NCBI GenBank assembly: GCA_020722685.1
Contig: DYKH01000009.1
Coordinates: forward strand, 55,177 to 74,713
DNA from: Caldithrix sp.
Lineage (GTDB): Bacteria > KSB1 > UBA2214 > DYKH01
Length of the DNA: 19,537 nucleotides
Reading direction: 5' to 3'
This document shows positions 16,201 to 19,537 of this stretch, in pieces. Under the pieces are notes generated by a model, which was given only the letters and a program-made list of their open reading frames with translations, had not been told where the DNA came from and did no database searches. Position 1 is the stretch's first letter. Each line of letters begins with the position of its first letter. A program made the translations under genes and the position numbers.

Positions 16201-17026
16201 AGGCCCCATCGCCACCTTGAGTGCTCCTACTTCCGTGCAAGTGGTGGAAGCCAATGAGCTGCGCCAGGTGGTGCGGGTCAAGTATGCGGCTGCTTCCTCC
16301 AAATTCGAGCAGGACATCCTCCTCTATGCCGATATGCCGCGGGTGGATTTTACTCTGCGAGTAGATTGGCACCACCGCGACACCATGCTCAAGGTAGCCT
16401 TTCCGCTAAATCTGCAAGGCCAAGCCACCTTTGAGACGCCCTACGGCCACATCGTTCGCCAGCAACAGCCGCGCGAAGTGGTGTCGCAAAAATGGGTCGA
16501 TGTTTCCGACGCGGACTGGGGAGTCAGTCTGCTCAACGATTGCAAATACGGCTTTGACGTCAACGACAATACCATCCGCATGAGCGCCCTGCGCTCGCCG
16601 CACGATCCGGATCCCAAAGCGGACGAAGGTCGTCACGAGATGCACTATGCCCTTTATCCGCACAATGGCGACTGGAAATCCGGCGGCACGGTGCAAGCTG
16701 CCTGGGCCTACAATACGCCGCTGGTCGCTCTGCCCACAGTCAGCCATGCGGGCAGCATGCCAGCCAGTCATTCTTTTCTACAAGTCTCTGGCGAAAACGT
16801 CGTGGTGGCGGCATGCAAGAAAAGTGAATACTCGGATGCCCTGATCTTGCGGCTATTCGAGACAGCCGGCAAGCCGGGGCAGGCGAATTTGAGCTTGAAC
16901 CAACCGGCTACTCAAGTGAGCGAAGTGAACATGATCGAGGCTGAGCCGGTTGATCTGCGTCTTAGTGGAAAAAGCTTTTCCATCGCCCTCCAGCCGTATG
17001 AGGTGAAGACGGTGGCGATACAATAA
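13271..17026 (+). CDS. Secreted glycoside hydrolase family 38 alpha-mannosidase
   Basis: Seen: 1251 aa. Signal peptide 1-22 (MKRYTLL, ends PASS). Residues about 30-172 form a PA14-like beta domain (SDDGVAVWLNGSKI, then WNTLLMKVHNGGGRWG). A jelly-roll-like region spans about 305-395 (DTWGAFKVDG). The GH38 catalytic region is about 473-830: NAHIDLMWLWRYPE (482-495), GQAHAYDW, GGAWCQPDKNMPSGES, WMPDTFGH (593-600), QFHDIFDGSG (788-797). The remainder is the beta-rich GH38 C-terminal region. Known GH38 chemistry is retaining, with Zn ligands and an Asp nucleophile; the matching residues here are His484, Asp486, Asp596 (also nucleophile) and His790, all present. Likely role: hydrolysis of alpha-mannosides from glycans outside the cytoplasm. 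The fused N-terminal PA14-like domain suggests carbohydrate binding. Linkage preference cannot be told. It stands alone, with no transporter or other glycosidase in view. Confidence 0.95.
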   Translation: MKRYTLLALSLIALTISSPASSQEFVHDWLILGEFTSSEGGPMLNKDFLAGEAKVIPQAGTKASGKIWFRYHSDENDLDLLQEDLPFEIRENAVAYFGTFIFSPIAQKGRLLLGSDDGVAVWLNGSKIHLNEVSRGVSTDDDTVAVSLGEGWNTLLMKVHNGGGRWGVCARVADAEGLKYSTHNPALVPVRNDTPYDILGCDLGAGFLLDSTNQAFLSSKVTVIRTPARSPAPVKLLLQNQQSKTVATYGLPDLIEGETSTLNIPLPIDLALAAASQNKPLNFVIRHGKAKTAIHLPAFPPTELLKLWFQPWKMDGWQMKTENGQVVFTRTLVVPDKLKGFELAAMIDIGDTWGAFKVDGQVVQPRFSGDSGDILITKSAGAGARHELRVEITKPSSEPVKIRKSALVLHHELMENYLGSVQYSKMFTGIDVPQSEETAIELVRLLRAGRIAESGTALQSLMGQIQKNTPQMKDYTVSLLGNAHIDLMWLWRYPETIEVCKQTFAAALDNMRRFPDFRFAFGQAHAYDWMEQYAPEIFAEIKERVASGQWEVIGGAWCQPDKNMPSGESVVRQYLYGKKYFKDKFGVDVRVGWMPDTFGHAGSLPQILKKCGIDYYVFFRPWEDERIFHWQSPDGSTVLGYRPPNWYNSGVSKDVGKLPFATEKSFGIKNTLRCYGVGDHGGGPTVRDIKLAKQLDRTTAYPNVKFANIHQYFQELEPQAAKLDTLRDEINFVFDGCWTSQAMTKRYNRHLEALLPTAETFSFFAQEHGSAYPQHAIEQAWRHTLFNQFHDIFDGSGIAAIYPDAQIFYDKADSIGKQVLAQAVANIAKDVNTTPPKKGLLPVVVFNSLNWSRSEPITVDLPAEANQSLQFFDGQGKALKSCRLGDGKWQVQAADISPLGYGTLFYKIVRAKKTAQPKQNLVLENAFLRVEIDAKTGQISRIFDRPLSREVLRSPGNALQLQEDNNKSMTAWTIKLKGPIATLSAPTSVQVVEANELRQVVRVKYAAASSKFEQDILLYADMPRVDFTLRVDWHHRDTMLKVAFPLNLQGQATFETPYGHIVRQQQPREVVSQKWVDVSDADWGVSLLNDCKYGFDVNDNTIRMSALRSPHDPDPKADEGRHEMHYALYPHNGDWKSGGTVQAAWAYNTPLVALPTVSHAGSMPASHSFLQVSGENVVVAACKKSEYSDALILRLFETAGKPGQANLSLNQPATQVSEVNMIEAEPVDLRLSGKSFSIALQPYEVKTVAIQ

Positions 17027-17040
17027 AATACAAGAAGAAA

Positions 17041-17111
17041 ACTTGCGGAGGCTTGCTATTCGCATGAATGCCGCCCTGGCATTTGTCTTGAATGAACAAG
17101 TCTCCGCAAGT
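17041..17111. repeat. Long inverted repeat with internal hairpin downstream of the mannosidase gene
   Basis: ACTTGCGGAGGCTTG (17041-17055) pairs with CAAGTCTCCGCAAGT (17097-17111): 14 Watson-Crick pairs plus one G-U in RNA. The 41-nt interior refolds: ATTC (17058-17061) with GAAT (17090-17093) and AATGCC (17067-17072) with GGCATT (17078-17083). It starts 14 bp after the mannosidase stop. No T tract follows, so it may stabilise the 3' end of the mRNA, act as a weak terminator, or be a small mobile palindrome. Confidence 0.7.
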
Positions 17112-17437
17112 CAAATATGACCAAGGACTGTGCGGGGACGACCAAAAGACGATGAAACAGGCCGCGGCGGCTCCTATTCATCCCCCAAACGCGTACGAAC
17201 CGCAACCAACAAGGTTAATGAACCGCGTATTGTGCCAATGAATGCGAGCAGACAAATTCACGTTTATTCGCCTTCACTGGCAGATTGAATTCTGCCCAAA
17301 AAACACAAACTTCACTTCAAGAGCCCCAAAAATCCCCGAATCCTTCCGACCCTTCTGACATCAAAAGCAATAGATCGCTTCCGAATTCCAAATCGTCGTC
17401 TCACCTAATTAGACGTTTGATCATTGTCACCGCTTAC

Positions 17438-17442
17438 GGAGG
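17438..17442 (+). promoter_or_regulatory. Ribosome binding site of the octaheme cytochrome gene
   Basis: GGAGG, 9 nt before the ATG at 17452. It supports that start, which opens directly into the lipoprotein signal peptide. Confidence 0.6.
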
Positions 17443-17451
17443 TTTACGCCC

Positions 17452-19350
17452 ATGCTTTTCAGACCCTGGTTCCGAAGGATTGCCGCATCCGCCCTCACTC
17501 TCTTTTTGGTTTCTCTTACGGGATGCACCTTATGGTCGTCACTCATCAACAGGATGATGCCCGCCGACAGTCGCCCACATAAAATCACTTTTTCCAGCCA
17601 TTCGGTCGATCGCAGCCAATTCGAGGCCATAGCCCAGGAATTGCAGCATGAATACAATCAGGAATTCTCGCACATCCAACGCTTCCGAGAAAAAGGCATT
17701 TTGGCTTACGAAGGCCCCAAGACCTGCTTGGGCTGCCACGAAGAAATCTCCGTGACAGATCACGTGACCAAAGAAAACAAAAAGGTGGATTTGATGGAGA
17801 ACCTGCTCTCCTCAGCGCATTACACTTTTTTCTCCAGCCGCCACCCAAACGTTTACGGTTTTAATGGTAAGTTGGCTGATGATTTTATGATGGGAAAGAT
17901 TGATCGTCCGTGCCCAAAACCGGGATCGTTCGCCATCACCGCCTGGGCGGAGATCGTGGTCACCCAGCAAGGCGACACTCTGTCCGAAGGTTGTGGTCAA
18001 TGCCATATCGGCGGGCAATATCAAGCGCCTCTCGGCAATATGATGCCGGGCTATCAGGTGCTGGAGCGGGAAAAGGAAGCCATTGATTGTCTCATCTGCC
18101 ACTCGACGGCTTATGACATGAATCAAAAAGTAGTCATTCATGACGGCAAAGGCAATCGTTGGGGCCAAGATCGCTCGATGAAAGCGGCCCTGGCGGTCAC
18201 CAAGACCACCTCGCAGACCTGCCTGCGCTGCCATCAACACAATTTCGGCGGCGATATCTATGTGGATGAGGCGGACCCCTCCTTCATGCAGAGCCTAACG
18301 CAGACCGGCCACAGCCGCCCGCGGGTCATGCATCCCGGATCGAAGCGCGGCACGCCCTTTTCTCCCTCCTGGGACGTGCACGCGGCTGCCGGTGTCAATT
18401 GCACGGACTGCCACCTTGCCGAAGGCCATTTGATCGCCAAGGGCACGCACACCACCACCATGATGGCCAACGACCTGCCTGACGTAGAGATCACCTGCGA
18501 AAGCTGCCACACGGCTCAGCCGCATAGCGCCAAGGCAGAAATCGCGGACTATCTCAACGCCCATGTAGAGAAGATCGCCTGCCAAACTTGTCACATCCCT
18601 TCCTTGCATCCGGATAACGCCACCATGCGCGACTTTGCCCATACCGAGTTCGAAGAGCACCCCGGCATCTACATTTATCACGACATTAAAAAAGAAACCG
18701 AGCCGGGCAAGGGTATTGGCTATGCGTGGTGGAACGGTGATGCGACCTTTCTCGGCAATCCGATCGGCGACCATCCCAACGGCGCCAATCTGTATCGCTT
18801 TTACAAGCCAGCTTACGTCTGGCCGGAATTTCAGAATTTCGACTATGCCGCCTGGTACGAGCAGATCATGCGCCCGATCGCCAAGAAAAAACCATCCAAG
18901 CTGTATGCGATGAAGATTTTCAACGGTCGCCAGCACATCGACCTGCAGAATATGGGGCCGTTCGGCGGCATGTTCCTGCCCTACAATTTGCCGACGTACT
19001 ATCGCACCGGCAATCCGGATTTGGCGGCGCAAAAAGAGATGGAAAAGGGCATGATGAAAATGATGTACGGCTTTATGTTCGATAAATACCTGATGGATGA
19101 TTTCTTGACCTTCATGGACGTGGACGGCTGGAACACCGGCTCTTATGACGATGCTCTGCATGGACGCAAGGTCGAACCCCGCTGGCTGCCCAACGATGCC
19201 ATGTTGGAAATCAGTCACGCCGTTAGAAGAGAAGGCGCCTTGACCTGCGCCAACTGCCACACGGCTTCCGGGGCGCTGGACTGGAAAACCCTCGGCTATA
19301 CGGAAGAAGAAATAGCCGCGCTGACGCAGGACCCCTTGGCCGCCAACTGA
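17452..19350 (+). CDS. Octaheme c-type cytochrome lipoprotein, tetrathionate reductase (OTR) family
   Basis: Seen: 632 aa. Lipoprotein signal peptide with lipobox LTGC, lipid Cys25. Eight CxxCH heme sites at 92, 181, 213, 257, 317, 349, 377 and 599 (CLGCH, CGQCH, CLICH, CLRCH, CTDCH, CESCH, CQTCH, CANCH). Diagnostic family context: CGQCHIG then IDCLICHSTA, ACQTCHIP after heme 7, and the ending CANCHTASGALDWKTLGY. Known: OTR of Shewanella oneidensis (SO4144) reduces tetrathionate, nitrite and hydroxylamine in vitro; its active-site heme has a Lys ligand. Inferred: periplasmic-facing, membrane-anchored redox enzyme taking electrons from the quinol pool or another cytochrome; the physiological substrate is unknown. 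Odd: 217 residues separate hemes 7 and 8, and the protein appears longer than typical OTRs. No partner quinol dehydrogenase is in view. Confidence 0.9.
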   Translation: MLFRPWFRRIAASALTLFLVSLTGCTLWSSLINRMMPADSRPHKITFSSHSVDRSQFEAIAQELQHEYNQEFSHIQRFREKGILAYEGPKTCLGCHEEISVTDHVTKENKKVDLMENLLSSAHYTFFSSRHPNVYGFNGKLADDFMMGKIDRPCPKPGSFAITAWAEIVVTQQGDTLSEGCGQCHIGGQYQAPLGNMMPGYQVLEREKEAIDCLICHSTAYDMNQKVVIHDGKGNRWGQDRSMKAALAVTKTTSQTCLRCHQHNFGGDIYVDEADPSFMQSLTQTGHSRPRVMHPGSKRGTPFSPSWDVHAAAGVNCTDCHLAEGHLIAKGTHTTTMMANDLPDVEITCESCHTAQPHSAKAEIADYLNAHVEKIACQTCHIPSLHPDNATMRDFAHTEFEEHPGIYIYHDIKKETEPGKGIGYAWWNGDATFLGNPIGDHPNGANLYRFYKPAYVWPEFQNFDYAAWYEQIMRPIAKKKPSKLYAMKIFNGRQHIDLQNMGPFGGMFLPYNLPTYYRTGNPDLAAQKEMEKGMMKMMYGFMFDKYLMDDFLTFMDVDGWNTGSYDDALHGRKVEPRWLPNDAMLEISHAVRREGALTCANCHTASGALDWKTLGYTEEEIAALTQDPLAAN

Positions 19351-19400
19351 GAGGGTCGTTGGCGCGACGGGCTCAGCTCAATGCTTCCCGCTTCATTCTG

Positions 19401-19431
19401 AAAATCCCCTTTGCAAGGAAGGGAATTTTTT
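19401..19431 (+). terminator. Probable intrinsic terminator after the octaheme cytochrome gene
   Basis: AAAATCCCCTT (19401-19411) pairs with AAGGGAATTTT (19418-19428) with a single mismatch around a short loop, running into TTTTTT. It is 50 bp past the stop codon. Beyond it (19432-19537) I see no gene or other element. Confidence 0.65.
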
Positions 19432-19537
19432 AATATAGCCTCGCCAAGAATACTTTTCTGACTGATTGCTGAAAGCGGTGCCACGGATGTAGAAATCAAA
19501 AGGCACACGAGAGGTTGGAATAGATACCTATTGTGTG

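Larger units (their letters stand above)
17027..17451. other. Intergenic region between mannosidase and cytochrome genes
   Basis: These 425 bp hold no supported gene; the 90-residue frame beginning at 17285 runs out of phase into the cytochrome gene and has no recognisable features. Seen: the long inverted repeat at 17041-17111, a small hairpin GGCAGA/TCTGCC (17279-17296), and the cytochrome ribosome site at 17438-17442. A promoter for the cytochrome must lie here, but I could not identify boxes with confidence. Confidence 0.6.

Noticed and set aside
18295..19260. Minus-strand open frame of 321 codons within the cytochrome gene
   Set aside because: It is antisense to a region with several CxxCH motifs and family-specific contexts; the GC-rich coding strand explains the opposite open frame.

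Overview
The window looks like chromosomal DNA from an uncultured bacterium of the FCB (Fibrobacterota-Chlorobiota-Bacteroidota) superphylum, most likely the KSB1/Calditrichota neighbourhood. Evidence: two secreted proteins end in the NYPNPFN-type FlgD-like/type IX secretion sorting tail; there is a DUF5683 protein, a PEGA-domain Ser/Thr kinase, a GAF-sigma54 activator and a lipoprotein with the RDNPLD motif after its lipid cysteine. Taxonomy is inferred from protein style only; no rRNA or tRNA gene was recognised.

Layout. All genes from 209 to 12905 lie on the minus strand and both genes from 13271 to 19350 on the plus strand, diverging from an AT-rich 365-bp spacer. Reading the minus strand in transcription order: satD-like gene (12905-12288), a small membrane protein resembling the C-terminal half of DUF3307 proteins (12231-11836), a DUF2207 membrane protein with a glycine tail (11553-9712), a carboxypeptidase-regulatory-like lipoprotein (9518-8505), a GAF-sigma54 activator (8424-6928), an antitoxin/RelE-type toxin pair (6832-6328), a PEGA Ser/Thr kinase (6318-4693), a Kelch propeller with a sorting tail (4637-3348), a DUF5683 protein (3332-2520), and a protein with seven DUF5666 repeats and a sorting tail (2239-209). 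The array ends in a strong hairpin (158-192) and an intrinsic terminator (10-49). On the plus strand are a large secreted GH38 alpha-mannosidase (13271-17026) and an octaheme cytochrome c lipoprotein of the tetrathionate-reductase (OTR) type (17452-19350), followed by a probable terminator (19401-19431).

How the genes may work together. The kinase, Kelch and DUF5683 genes are tightly spaced (9-55 bp gaps) and, with the sigma54 activator, look like one signalling and cell-envelope unit into which a toxin-antitoxin pair has been placed, so that the kinase start lies 9 bp after the toxin stop. SatD and its membrane partner form a second small unit. The mannosidase and the cytochrome are probably independent transcription units, separated by 425 bp that include a long inverted repeat.

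Most notable: the kinase with no glycines in its nucleotide-binding loop, the toxin-antitoxin/kinase arrangement, the split DUF3307-like protein beside SatD, the lipid-anchored OTR-type octaheme cytochrome with a 217-residue gap before its last heme, and several intergenic palindromes and heptamer repeats. No CRISPR array, transposase, prophage or complete new defence system was seen.
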